Shown piece after piece: positions 42,952 to 51,092 of a DNA stretch of 64,000 nt. The position numbers were made by a program, and so were the translations under genes. How positions within the stretch are numbered: the first letter of the stretch is position 1; the number at the start of each line of letters is the position of its first letter. Below the pieces are notes generated by a model. That model was not told where the DNA came from and ran no database searches. It worked only from the letters and a program-made list of their open reading frames with translations. This stretch comes from JAEUWI01 sp942492815 (GTDB lineage: Bacteria > Hydrogenedentota > Hydrogenedentia > Hydrogenedentales > JAEUWI01). The stretch lies in the NCBI GenBank assembly GCA_942492815.1, contig OW818658.1, forward strand, positions 434,001 to 498,000, in the 5' to 3' direction.

Positions 42952-44025
42952 ATGATGAAAAAAGTCAGTGCGTGTTTTTTCGCGGTAGTGGCCCTGGCAG
43001 GCTTCGCCTTTCTCCCGGGATGTCCCCAACCCGACCCCGAAGGACAGACCAACGCGATCACCTTGTTCACGGTGGGGGAGTCGGCCAAGCAGGGTGGTGG
43101 TCCTGTCGGCCTGGATGAAATCCAGAGCTTGGAGCTCACCATCACGGAGATTAGTTTGGATTATGCGGGAAATGCGTCGGAAGGCGAGGCGGACGAGGAG
43201 TTCGAGGGCTCGAAGATTACGGTCTTCTCCGGCGCGCTCGAGGTCGATCTTCTCAATCTGATAGACGTTTCCGAGATTATTTCCGAGGCGGAAATTCCCG
43301 CAGGTACCTACACAAAAATCCGCATCAGCATCGCAAATCCGCGGCTTGTGCTGGTGAGCGATCCGGAAACCGTGATTACCGATGTTCATCTTACGGCGAA
43401 CAATCGCCTCTTCGTTTCGGAAACTTTCGAGTTACCCGAAGGCCAGAGCAGCCTCATCGTACTGGATCTCGGTGGCATCGCCCTGCGCCTGCAAGGAAAT
43501 GGAGGCTACACACTGACGCCCCAGTTGGATGTTGACGTTTCGATTACGGACGCGGCGGCCACGGTGGTCGGTACGATTACGGCACTCGATACGGAGGCCA
43601 ACACGTTGGCGGTGGCTCTCGCGGAGGGGAGCATCGACGTTCTCTACACGGATGTTACGACCGTGGCCCTTCCCACCGATCCGTTGGAGGCTCCCACCGG
43701 CACGGAACTGGATTTGGCCCTTGGTCAGACCGTTTCTGTTCTCGGTACGTTGAATGTTGATGGCAGCCTCGATGCGGACGCGATCGTGATTGTTGAAGAT
43801 GTGGCGGGTGAAGGCGAGGGTGAAGGCGAGGGTGAAGGCGAGGGTGAAGGCGAGGGTGAAGGCGAGGGTGAAGGCGAAGGTGAAGGAGAAGGAGAAGGCG
43901 AAGGCGAAGGCGAAGGCGAAGGTGAAGGTGAAGGAGAAGGAGAAGGAGAAGGAGAAGGAGAAGGAGAAGGAGAAGGAGAAGGTGAAGGAGAAGGAGAAGG
44001 TGAAGGCGAAGGCGAAGGACAGTGA
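42952..44025 (+). CDS. DUF4382 lipoprotein with long Gly-Glu repeat tail
   Basis: A 357-residue protein with lipoprotein signal ending 'FLPGC' (Cys24). Residues about 35-200 form a DUF4382 domain: 'IQSLELTITEISLDYAG', 'DLLNLIDVSEIISEAEIPAG', 'TYTKIRISIANPRLVL'. Residues about 286-357 are an almost pure Gly-Glu dipeptide tail. The DNA of the tail changes codon pattern from a 12-base period (GGCGAGGGTGAA) to 6-base periods (GGCGAA, GGAGAA), showing repeated slippage. Such acidic tails are known in Hydrogenedentota- and Lentisphaerae-like secreted proteins; function unknown. Confidence 0.8.
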   Translation: MMKKVSACFFAVVALAGFAFLPGCPQPDPEGQTNAITLFTVGESAKQGGGPVGLDEIQSLELTITEISLDYAGNASEGEADEEFEGSKITVFSGALEVDLLNLIDVSEIISEAEIPAGTYTKIRISIANPRLVLVSDPETVITDVHLTANNRLFVSETFELPEGQSSLIVLDLGGIALRLQGNGGYTLTPQLDVDVSITDAAATVVGTITALDTEANTLAVALAEGSIDVLYTDVTTVALPTDPLEAPTGTELDLALGQTVSVLGTLNVDGSLDADAIVIVEDVAGEGEGEGEGEGEGEGEGEGEGEGEGEGEGEGEGEGEGEGEGEGEGEGEGEGEGEGEGEGEGEGEGEGEGEGQ

Positions 44026-44088
44026 CGATCGTTGAACTGAGATCGGCTGGAATACGGTCGAGCGTTCAGTGAAGCCCGAGAACTACAA

Positions 44089-44120
44089 AGCGCCGGAGAG
44101 CCAACTCTCCGGCGCTTTTG
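44089..44120 (+). terminator. Rho-independent terminator
   Basis: AGCGCCGGAGAG (44089-44100) pairs perfectly with CTCTCCGGCGCT (44105-44116) around CCAA, followed by TTTG. It lies 63 bases after the DUF4382 gene stop and also just beyond the convergent PhoD gene's stop, so it may serve both strands. Confidence 0.8.
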
Positions 44121-44149
44121 CTTCTGATTGCCCGCGCAATTCCGCGGGC

Positions 44150-45625
44150 CTATTTTTTCGCCACAGCCGTCTCCTGCGTAAGCGTCTGCTCGTACACAAC
44201 CTTTCCATCCACGTCGTAATGCCGGAAAGTCAACGATGGGGTTCCGTCCAGGCGCTGGGAGGTGCAGGATAGGAAGCCCCCGATGACCGCCAGGTATTGA
44301 TGCATGGGCTCGCGCTGGTCCTCGCTGAAGCCGCCGGCGTGGGCATTGGACGTGGGCCCGCTGCAGAATTCCCGGAGTCCGGTGGCGGGATCAATGCTCA
44401 CGTATTGCCAGTGGCGGTCACCGCAGATGACGACCATGTTTTTCTGTTCCGCCATGAACTGGCGCAATTCGTTCCCTTCGTGCGTGAAGACCGTGTTTGC
44501 GTGGTTGTCGGCCTTGTCGCCGCGATCCGGGCCCACGAGGGGCGTCGGGCTGATCAGTATGCGAAAGGTCGCATCGGACTCCTGAACGCTCTGTTTGAAC
44601 CAGGCCTTCTGCTCCGCGCCCCAAATCGTTTTCTCCGGACCATCGGGGTCCGTGTTGGGGCTTCGAAAATCGCGCCCCTCCGGAATCCAGATCTGGAGAT
44701 CCTTCCCCCAGCGAATCGTGCGCCATGGCCGGGCGCGGTCCGGTGCCGGAACCTGCTCAAAGAAGATGTCCACTCCTTGCGCGTAAGTAAATTCGCCCAT
44801 CTTATTGTTCTGCTGCGTGGGCCAGCAGTCGTTTTGCCAGGTGTCATGATCGTCGCGAATGAAATAGCTGCTCACTTCGTTGTGGAAGGCGCGCTGGAAG
44901 GGAAGAGCATACATCTGATTCCATTTGTGTCGGGCCTGTTCCGCATTGACCACCCACGGTCCGTCATTGTCGTAGTAGACGATATCGCCGGTGTGGACAA
45001 AAAAATCCGGTTTCAGTTTCTGCATCAAAGGATAGATCTTGTGCCCGTTGGTCTCGTCGTCGCGCCGCCAGAATTCCTGTCCGGTGACCACGGCGAAGGT
45101 AATCCCGGGCGCGTCCGATGGGCTCGGGGCCGTCTGAAAATGGCCCTGCACCCGGTCCGAGGGTTCCCCGGCGCCTGTGGCACGCGCCTCCACGATGCAC
45201 TGATACCGCGTCCCCGCCTGGAGGTCGTCGAGCTTGAACTGATGGGTGAAATCTCGTTCGGCATCGACGGCATGCCATTCCGACGTCGAGGACATGTTGC
45301 TCGTGGCTTCCGGCCAGTAGGTGATGCGGACCTCGCCGGGGGCCCCGGGCAAGGTGTAGGCCATATCCGTCAATCGGTGGCCATCCGGGATCTGGGGCGC
45401 GGAAAAGGTCCAGTTGTCGCCATCACGGTCGGGTTCCACCAAGGGCCAGGGCACACCTTCGCTGGAGATGTCCGGACCGGCCGAGAGGCGTGTCCACACG
45501 ATGATGGAAGTTTGGGTGGCCTCGCCTGATTTAACGCCATTGCCCAGGTAGGGGGCGTCGGCGGCAACGAATAACGTTGAAACGGCGGCCATCAGGGTCA
45601 GGATGAAATGTAGTACGGTGCGCAT
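44150..45625 (-). CDS. PhoD-like alkaline phosphatase/phosphodiesterase
   Basis: A 491-residue protein starting at the ATG at 45625, with signal peptide (about 1-22, 'LTLMAAVSTLFVAADA'). The N-terminal ~130 residues are a beta-sandwich ('GNGVKSGEATQTSIIVWTRL'). The catalytic domain has metal-binding 'VHTGDIVYYDND', 'FIRDDHDTWQNDCW', 'ISPTPLVGPDRGDK' and 'VVICGDRHWQYVS', matching the PhoD-like metallophosphatase family. It releases phosphate from phosphodiesters outside the cytoplasm. No Pho-box or partner gene was noticed. Confidence 0.88.
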   Translation of the reverse strand: MRTVLHFILTLMAAVSTLFVAADAPYLGNGVKSGEATQTSIIVWTRLSAGPDISSEGVPWPLVEPDRDGDNWTFSAPQIPDGHRLTDMAYTLPGAPGEVRITYWPEATSNMSSTSEWHAVDAERDFTHQFKLDDLQAGTRYQCIVEARATGAGEPSDRVQGHFQTAPSPSDAPGITFAVVTGQEFWRRDDETNGHKIYPLMQKLKPDFFVHTGDIVYYDNDGPWVVNAEQARHKWNQMYALPFQRAFHNEVSSYFIRDDHDTWQNDCWPTQQNNKMGEFTYAQGVDIFFEQVPAPDRARPWRTIRWGKDLQIWIPEGRDFRSPNTDPDGPEKTIWGAEQKAWFKQSVQESDATFRILISPTPLVGPDRGDKADNHANTVFTHEGNELRQFMAEQKNMVVICGDRHWQYVSIDPATGLREFCSGPTSNAHAGGFSEDQREPMHQYLAVIGGFLSCTSQRLDGTPSLTFRHYDVDGKVVYEQTLTQETAVAKK

Positions 45626-45762
45626 GGGCTGAGACTCTCCAAATTGCGGCTTCACGACAAAGGAAGAGTTTAGCATGAAGTGGCGGACGGCACGCCAAGG
45701 GACAAAAATAACCGCGCCCACTTCGGGCGGAAGTGGGCGCGGATTGAATGGGTGAAATCGTA

Positions 45763-48048
45763 TCAGGGCGCTTCGATGTGTCCCACATAGCGGCCGAGCC
45801 AGTAAGGCAACAGCCAGAACACGCCGCTACTTTCCATCAGGCCGTCTTCGTGGGGGAAGTCGCCGGAGATGTACTCCCAGGGGTTCTTGTCCCAACGCAT
45901 CACGCCGCGCTCGCTCGGCGGCGGCATGCGGCTGGTCTGGCGGCTGTCCTGCATCGGCCTGCGCACCAGCGCGATATCCTCGCGCACGCTGTTGTCCACG
46001 ATCCACTGGCGCAGGTCCAGGGGCTGATCGCGGAGGAAAGCGATGCTCTCGTCGAGGCGCGTGTCAGCGCCGCCAACCTGCACCATGGAGAAATTAAAGA
46101 GAGGGCTCTGGTCATCCGCCACGTAGCCGTAAACCCAGGTCAGGCCTTCGAGCAATAGAGACTTCAGCTCAGGGTCGGTCTCCAGCTCGTACAGGACCGG
46201 CCCCAGTTCATAGATCATACTGTCGTCGATCCGGCTCTGCTCCGAAATCCGGTGGGCTTTGGGGCGGCGCAGGAATTCCTTGTAGCCGTGCTCCTTGATG
46301 AAGCGGTCGTGCTCGTTAAGGTACTTCTTGTCGCCCGACATGTAGTACGCGATGCGCAGGTAGGCGAGCACTTCGAAGCGGTTGATGAAGCTCTCCACCC
46401 ACCAGTCGTCGCTGTTCTGCAAACGGTCCTCGTTCCACATGCCCCAGCGCGTATAGACGCCCGTTTCCGGATCCACCAGCGTGTAGTCATTCGCGATGAT
46501 ATAGTCGGTCAGCGTTGTGATGACCTTCGCCGCCTTCGCCTTCTGCGCGTCATCCGCCACCAGCTTGTGGAAGTAGTAAAAGCCCATGTAGTGGCCGTTC
46601 ACTTCGTCCGAGCTGGTGTCCCCCTTCCAGAGCCACTTGCCGTCGGCGGAGGGTCGCCAGCGGCGCTCCACATAGCGCCAGCGCGGATCGCGTACGCGCT
46701 GCGCGGCCACTTCCTCCGGCGTGAATGCCTGGTTCTTGTCGTGGACTTCCGTCCACGTCGACGGCACCACCGTGCGGGCGAAGAAGCCATCTCCGCCCGT
46801 GACCTCGTGCAGATAGGAGAGGGCTTGAAAGCCGCTCGTGGCATTGGCCCGCGCTTTCTCGCTGCCGGTCACCGCGTAGCGAATGGATTCCATGGTCGTG
46901 TACAGCGAGGTGTACTCGCCGTCGTTGTCATCGTCCACACCGTCCCATTCCGTCAGGTCATTCGGCCGTTTGAACTTGCACTTCTCTACAAAGCCCGGCG
47001 GGCGCACGTGGCGCTCTTCCAGAATCGCCTGATAGTAATCCGCCTTCTCCGCCAGGGTCATCATCCGCCGCTTGATCGCGCTCACGCCCTTCGCCGTGGC
47101 GATCCAGGCGGTGCCTTCGGCGTCAAAGTCGATGTCCCGCACTTCGTCGTCCAGCAGCCAGCGCTTGCTGTGGCGCAGGGACCACGGGCTGCCGTTGTTC
47201 TGCGTGACCCAGTCCGGCTGCTCGCTATAGCGAGCCACGCCTTCCGCCGTGCCGGCCCAGAGCGTGCCATCGGGCGCAAAAGCCATGGAACGCACATCCC
47301 ACCAGGGCAGTCCGTCCGCTGTGGTGATCTTGCGGACGCAGGCGCCATTTTCCAGTACCGTGATGCCGCCCCAGCACCCGACCCAGAGTTGGCCGTTGGG
47401 CGCAAAGGCAATACCGTTCACCGCGCCGGAAGTGATCTCCCATGGTTCGAAGTATCGGCGAACTCCCGTGGGGCCATTGTGATAGAGGCCGAGCCACGTG
47501 GCAATCCATAGAGAGCCATCGGGGGCCAGGGTCAGGTCGCGCAGATTCAGCGACCAGTCCGTGGTCATGGAGGCCCAGGCGCTGCCGTCATAGACCCAGG
47601 CGCCGTCCGGCCCCATGGCCGTGACGCCCGATGGAGAATCCGAAATCACACTGACCGGATGGTCGAGATCGCCCACCTTGGCGGCGCTGCCCTCGGCAAT
47701 GCGGTAAACCCCATCCCAGGCGGCAACCCACACGGCCCCGTCGGCTGTTACAATATCAAAGGTTTCCCCCGCGGCGGTGCCTTCCTGTTTCAGCCAGGTC
47801 CGACCGTTCAGTCGAAATGTGCCCTCAGGAGTGGCGGCGTAAACCGTGCCCTCTGGACTTACCGCAATCGCCCGCACATCATTCTCGGGTCCATCCGCGA
47901 CGATGGGGAAGGCTTCGTGATATTCCTGGACGAAGGGCGAGTCCTTGATGGGCTCGACCGCCGCAGCGGACGAAAGGAAGGCCTCGCCCGTGAGAGCGAG
48001 GCCAAGGCTGACCCGCCCCAGGGTCAATGAACAAACACGATTCAACAT
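45763..48048 (-). CDS. Secreted two-component-regulator-propeller protein with a helical C-terminal domain
   Basis: A 761-residue protein starting at the ATG at 48048 (GGAG upstream), with signal peptide (about 1-30). Residues about 40-330 carry at least five propeller turns: 'SPEGTVYAATPEGTFRLNG', 'APDGSLWIATWLGLYHNG', 'APNGQLWVGCWGGITVLENG', 'APDGTLWAGTAEGVARYS', 'DAEGTAWIATAKGVSAIK'. The rest is a large helical domain ('WLWKGDTSSDEVNGHYMGFY', 'VEYL'-type helices), resembling an alpha/alpha barrel. There is no kinase or DNA-binding part, so this is not a hybrid sensor. Possibly a secreted glycan-active or binding protein. Confidence 0.7.
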   Translation of the reverse strand: MLNRVCSLTLGRVSLGLALTGEAFLSSAAAVEPIKDSPFVQEYHEAFPIVADGPENDVRAIAVSPEGTVYAATPEGTFRLNGRTWLKQEGTAAGETFDIVTADGAVWVAAWDGVYRIAEGSAAKVGDLDHPVSVISDSPSGVTAMGPDGAWVYDGSAWASMTTDWSLNLRDLTLAPDGSLWIATWLGLYHNGPTGVRRYFEPWEITSGAVNGIAFAPNGQLWVGCWGGITVLENGACVRKITTADGLPWWDVRSMAFAPDGTLWAGTAEGVARYSEQPDWVTQNNGSPWSLRHSKRWLLDDEVRDIDFDAEGTAWIATAKGVSAIKRRMMTLAEKADYYQAILEERHVRPPGFVEKCKFKRPNDLTEWDGVDDDNDGEYTSLYTTMESIRYAVTGSEKARANATSGFQALSYLHEVTGGDGFFARTVVPSTWTEVHDKNQAFTPEEVAAQRVRDPRWRYVERRWRPSADGKWLWKGDTSSDEVNGHYMGFYYFHKLVADDAQKAKAAKVITTLTDYIIANDYTLVDPETGVYTRWGMWNEDRLQNSDDWWVESFINRFEVLAYLRIAYYMSGDKKYLNEHDRFIKEHGYKEFLRRPKAHRISEQSRIDDSMIYELGPVLYELETDPELKSLLLEGLTWVYGYVADDQSPLFNFSMVQVGGADTRLDESIAFLRDQPLDLRQWIVDNSVREDIALVRRPMQDSRQTSRMPPPSERGVMRWDKNPWEYISGDFPHEDGLMESSGVFWLLPYWLGRYVGHIEAP

Positions 48049-48241
48049 GCGCTTTACTCCGGTTGTCCCCGACGACATTGACAGCGCGGGAACAGTAGCA
48101 CAGGGCCTGACCGAAATTCGAAGGTAACTTGGCGAAGGCCTCGTGGGCGAGTAGAACAGTCGAGGGCAACCCGATGTCATTCCCACGCGCGCGGGCACGA
48201 ATCCACCGTGTTGGAACCGGGGACGACGCGCTCCTGTGGAT

Positions 48242-48643
48242 TCAAGGGCACGAGTCCGGTCCGCAAGCATTCTGGTCTGGATTGGGAAAAGCGTCCCTTT
48301 CGTCCTCCCCGGGCCGGTCGGTGAGACAGGCGTAGTCTTTCTCGATCTTGACCCGAACCATCACGCCGGGGGCCACGGGGACTTCCACATCCACGCCGAC
48401 CTGATCGGTCTCGGCCAGGTCCGCGGCCCACGCCGCAGGCAGGCGAACGACAAGCCCGGCGGGCTCTCGAAGGACCTGGACCGTCGCGCCGGGATGGCGC
48501 TCGAGGCTGTAGGTGAAGGTCTCCTCCGGCCCGGTCCCGAGTACGAGGGATTCCGACAGGCGGCCGCATTCGTGCAACTCGGCGACCTCCCGCTGTTGCA
48601 GGCGGAGCCGCAGGCTGTTTCCCTGAATGCGAAGTTTCATCAT
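48242..48643 (-). CDS. Conserved hypothetical protein, DUF7009-like
   Basis: A 133-residue protein. 'MMKLRIQGNSLRLRLQQREV' followed by 'ECGRLSESLVLGTGPEETFT' and 'LPAAWAADLAETDQVGVDVE' is the pattern of a small conserved family (DUF7009-like) often found near anaerobic respiration genes. The C-terminus ends in 'CGPDSCP', with two Cys. It sits 33 bases downstream of the nitric-oxide-repair gene ric on the same strand, so it is likely in that operon. Function unknown. Confidence 0.65.
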   Translation of the reverse strand: MMKLRIQGNSLRLRLQQREVAELHECGRLSESLVLGTGPEETFTYSLERHPGATVQVLREPAGLVVRLPAAWAADLAETDQVGVDVEVPVAPGVMVRVKIEKDYACLTDRPGEDERDAFPNPDQNACGPDSCP

Positions 48644-48675
48644 TCATACTCCCGCGCAAAGATTGATCTTTTGCG

Positions 48676-49404
48676 CTATTCGGTCGCGCCTTTTAGTTGC
48701 GCTTCCAACCGTATCGCTTTGGGGAAGAGGATGTTGTTCTCCTTGTGGACATGGGCGTGCATGTTGCGCTCCAGGTCGTGCAGGCCATCCAGCAGCGCCC
48801 GGTAGGTGTTGCAGGCCCAGTCGGGCGGGGTGTAGCCATCGGAGAGGGCGCGGAGTTGCTCCAGGGCGTTACCCGCGTCGTCGTGTTCCGCCTCCATCCG
48901 GGCGATGGGATTGGCCACACTGCCGAAGCAGGCCGCCACCTCCGCGCCGGTAGCTTCCATCCGGGCAATCGCCGGAAAAAGAATCTCCTCCTCTTTCATC
49001 ATGTGCTGGTTCAACTCCAGCGTGAAGGCGTCGAAAGCCGACAGCATCGGACTGAGTCGCTCGTTGCGGTCACCGTGGACGCGCTCGACCTTCTGCAGCA
49101 TCGCGCCGAGCCGGGGAAGTTCCTGGCGCAGGTATTGGTGGTGCGCTTCGAGAATGTGATCGATCAGGTCACCGAGGGTCATCGCGCCGGGATCGGGCCG
49201 GAGCTCCGATGGCGACGCTCCATCCAGCGCCGAGAGCAGCGCGATGACTTCGGGGGCCGCCAGTTTCTTCTTCGCGCAGGCGGCTTCCAGGGTTTTCTTT
49301 CCGCCGCAACAATAGTCGATGCCGAGGGATTCAAAGACGCGCGAGCGGGCTGGCCGCTCCAGTACCAATTCCGCTACGGTGCGTTCCTGTGTGATAGTGC
49401 TCAT
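48676..49404 (-). CDS. ric: Iron-sulfur cluster repair di-iron protein (RIC/ScdA/YtfE)
   Basis: A 242-residue protein. The N-terminal ScdA_N domain carries 'LGIDYCCGGKKTLEAAC'. The C-terminal hemerythrin-like domain has His/Glu di-iron ligand motifs 'ILEAHHQYLRQELPRL', 'LNQHMMKEEEILFPAIARME', 'MEAEHDDAGNALEQLRAL' and 'HAHVHKENNILFPKAIRLE'. RIC proteins repair Fe-S clusters damaged by NO and peroxide and are classically repressed by NsrR. The promoter has an operator-like dyad over its -10, and the NsrR-like gene is divergent next door. Confidence 0.95.
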   Translation of the reverse strand: MSTITQERTVAELVLERPARSRVFESLGIDYCCGGKKTLEAACAKKKLAAPEVIALLSALDGASPSELRPDPGAMTLGDLIDHILEAHHQYLRQELPRLGAMLQKVERVHGDRNERLSPMLSAFDAFTLELNQHMMKEEEILFPAIARMEATGAEVAACFGSVANPIARMEAEHDDAGNALEQLRALSDGYTPPDWACNTYRALLDGLHDLERNMHAHVHKENNILFPKAIRLEAQLKGATE

Positions 49405-49431
49405 GGGCTTTCTCCTTGGTTGCGACCCTAT

Positions 49432-49451
49432 TGTAGACTATTTTGTCCACA
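49432..49451 (-). promoter_or_regulatory. Dyad operator over the ric promoter
   Basis: TGTAGACTATTTTGTCCACA (plus-strand reading) is a TGTRGAC-N6-GTCYACA dyad with one mismatch. It overlaps a - strand -10 box TACAAT (49430-49435). Similar TGGA...TCCA dyads lie in the nar promoter at 50107 and 50131. It is best explained as the binding site of the adjacent Rrf2-family repressor. Confidence 0.6.
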
Positions 49452-49512
49452 ATTAAAACCCCGCTGCGGCCCCGTCTATTCCCGAAGCCTTTTGACCTCC
49501 GAAAAACCAGCC

Positions 49513-49541
49513 TTGACAATACGCGCCGGGGAGCCGATACT
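49513..49541 (+). promoter_or_regulatory. Promoter of the Rrf2-family regulator gene
   Basis: -35 TTGACA (49513-49518) and -10 GATACT (49536-49541) with a 17-base spacer. The leader contains AACATCCACAATATGTT, a dyad that includes the TCCACA half-site and the start codon, which may allow autoregulation. Confidence 0.65.
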
Positions 49542-49565
49542 TAAGCGGAGGAAAACATCCACAAT

Positions 49566-50027
49566 ATGTTCAAGCTATACTCCAAAGGTTGCCAGTACGC
49601 CCTGCGCGCCCTCACCTTCGTCGTCGCCGATGCGTCGAAGGAACGCTTTCAGGCCAAGGACATTTGCGAGAAGGCCGAGATTCCCGAGTCCTTCACCCGC
49701 AAGGTATTCCAGGCGCTGGTGCAGGGCGGCTTTCTCGAGGCCCATCGCGGGCCCGGGGGGGGCTACTCCCTCACCCGGGATCCCAGTGAGATCACCTTGC
49801 TGGAAGTGATCCAGGCCGTGGAAGGGGACGACACCTACGATCACTGCGTCCTCGGCTTCTCCGAATGCGGGAAGGCCAATCCCTGCCCGCTCCATGAGAT
49901 CTGGGTACATTCCAAGATAAGTCTCCTCTCCAACCTCTCCAACACCACGCTGGATCAATTGACCGCCCTGACCCTGCAACGAAAAATGATCCACGAGCAC
50001 AAGGGCCTAAAACGCCCTAAAGACTAA
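49566..50027 (+). CDS. Rrf2-family transcriptional regulator, NsrR-like
   Basis: A 153-residue protein. The winged helix starts 'MFKLYSKGCQYALRALTFVV' and includes 'FTRKVFQALVQGGFLEAHRG' and 'GPGGGYSLTRDPSEITLLEV'. Three cysteines, Cys94, Cys101 and Cys107 ('HCVLGFSECGKANPCPLH'), form the Fe-S-ligand cluster typical of NsrR/IscR (here C-X6-C-X5-C). With ric divergent on one side and the nitrate reductase operon on the other, an NO-sensing [Fe-S] repressor is the natural reading. The ribosome site GGAGG is about 17 bases from the ATG, longer than usual. Confidence 0.88.
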   Translation: MFKLYSKGCQYALRALTFVVADASKERFQAKDICEKAEIPESFTRKVFQALVQGGFLEAHRGPGGGYSLTRDPSEITLLEVIQAVEGDDTYDHCVLGFSECGKANPCPLHEIWVHSKISLLSNLSNTTLDQLTALTLQRKMIHEHKGLKRPKD

Positions 50028-50085
50028 GCCTCGACGCCCATCCTGCCCGCCGCAGCCGCTTTTTTCTAACCCCCAATCAACAGGC

Positions 50086-50114
50086 TTGACATCTCGATTT
50101 GAATAGTGGATAAT
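50086..50114 (+). promoter_or_regulatory. Nitrate reductase operon promoter
   Basis: -35 TTGACA (50086-50091) and -10 GATAAT (50109-50114) with an ideal 17-base spacer, about 84 bases ahead of the first gene. The -10 lies inside the operator dyad at 50107-50122, so a bound repressor would block RNA polymerase. Confidence 0.75.
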
Positions 50115-50122
50115 TTTATCCA
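50107..50122 (+). promoter_or_regulatory. Operator dyad 1 in the nar promoter
   Basis: TGGATAATTTTATCCA is a palindrome except for the central two bases and covers the -10 box. Its TGGA...TCCA ends match the dyad at 50131 and resemble the one over the ric promoter, pointing to a shared Rrf2-type repressor. Confidence 0.65.
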
Positions 50123-50130
50123 GAATAAGG

Positions 50131-50146
50131 TGGATAAAAAAGTCCA
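50131..50146 (+). promoter_or_regulatory. Operator dyad 2 in the nar leader
   Basis: TGGATAAAAAAGTCCA starts 24 bases after dyad 1, just past the expected transcription start. The spacing of a little over two helical turns allows two repressor dimers on one face of the DNA. Confidence 0.55.
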
Positions 50147-50197
50147 TAATAAATCGCCACAAGTCCATAGCGGATTTCTCCGTTGGGAGCAGGGAAA

Positions 50198-50995
50198 ATG
50201 AACGGTATATTGGGAAGGGGAGGGCCGGGAATTCGGCGGATCGGCAGGACTTTGGCCTGCGGCCTCGGGGCCCTCGTAGTGGCCGGCCTGGCCGGCGCAC
50301 AGGAGGCGGTACCCGCCGCCGCGCCCGCACCCGAGGTGGCTGCGGAACCCGCACCGGAAGCGGCCCCTCAGGTTGATGCCGCCGCAGCGGTCTACGCCAT
50401 GAAGTGTATGGGCTGCCACACCATCGGCGGCGGCGTGCTGAGCGGTCCGGATCTCAAAAACGCGGCCACCTATCCGCGTCAGACGGTCCTGGACGGCATC
50501 AAGCGGATGGAGAAGAACGTGGGGCCCATCAGCGAAGAGGACCTGACCATGCTGGCCGACTTTCTGCTCGCGCCGGACGCGGCGGCACGCATCGATGCGC
50601 ACCGCCAGCAGGTGCAGATGCGGGAAGCGGCCTCTATGGCGCCCCCGAACGCCGAACTGGGCGGAGCCCTGTTTACCGGGCGCACGGCTTTCGCCAATGG
50701 TGGCGCAGCCTGCGCGGCCTGCCACCAGGCCGGTGGCCGTGGAGGCAATCTGGCGGTATCGCTGGAGGACGCCTTCACCCGCCTCGGTGCCCAGCCCCTC
50801 CAGGCGACCACCGAAGCCCCCGGCTTTCCCGTCATGCGCGCCATCTACACGCCCCTGCCCGTGACGAAGCAGGAAGCGATGCACGTGGTGAAGTATCTCG
50901 AAGAAGTTTCCGCCACCCCCGCACCGCCGGCCCCGCCTTCCGATGCACCTCGCCGGAATCGGCGGCACGGCGCTGGTGCTGGTGTTGCTGGGTAA
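50198..50995 (+). CDS. Diheme c-type cytochrome, first gene of the nitrate reductase operon
   Basis: A 265-residue protein with signal peptide or anchor (about 18-34) and an Ala/Pro-rich linker. Haem sites are CMGCH (Cys70) and CAACH (Cys172). It likely carries electrons between the Rieske/cytochrome b module and the periplasm or nitrate reductase, comparable to NarC of Thermus. Odd end: the last ~20 residues ('SDAPRRNRRHGAGAG') look out of frame. A +1 frame from 50943 encodes a plausible membrane helix ('LAGIGGTALVLVLLG') that stops on TGATG at the narG start. A frameshift is possible. Confidence 0.85.
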   Translation: MNGILGRGGPGIRRIGRTLACGLGALVVAGLAGAQEAVPAAAPAPEVAAEPAPEAAPQVDAAAAVYAMKCMGCHTIGGGVLSGPDLKNAATYPRQTVLDGIKRMEKNVGPISEEDLTMLADFLLAPDAAARIDAHRQQVQMREAASMAPPNAELGGALFTGRTAFANGGAACAACHQAGGRGGNLAVSLEDAFTRLGAQPLQATTEAPGFPVMRAIYTPLPVTKQEAMHVVKYLEEVSATPAPPAPPSDAPRRNRRHGAGAGVAG

Positions 50996-51092
50996 ATCCA
51001 CGGCAAAGCGGGTCGCGGGCACGCGCGCGCGAATGGTGGCGGACGCCTGCCGCCGGAGTGACCAGGGCGCAAATCGCAGGAGGAAGAACTGA
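50943..51092 (+). CDS. Overlapping 49-residue ORF encoding a membrane helix, or frameshifted cytochrome C-terminus
   Basis: In the frame not used by the cytochrome gene, an ATG at 50943 opens 49 codons beginning 'MHLAGIGGTALVLVLLGKST', with basic residues after the hydrophobic helix. It ends in TGA at 51090-51092, overlapping the narG ATG (TGATG). This overlap is the usual sign of a real coupled gene. Either the cytochrome needs a frameshift to gain a C-terminal anchor, or this is a separate small subunit. Confidence 0.45.
   Translation: MHLAGIGGTALVLVLLGKSTAKRVAGTRARMVADACRRSDQGANRRRKN

Noticed and set aside
43807..44022. Possible CRISPR or VNTR array
   Set aside because: The repeat is in frame, codes Gly-Glu and has no spacers; it is the tail of a lipoprotein.
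45763..48048. Hybrid two-component sensor (propeller family)
   Set aside because: Propeller repeats are present but there are no histidine kinase, receiver or HTH domains.
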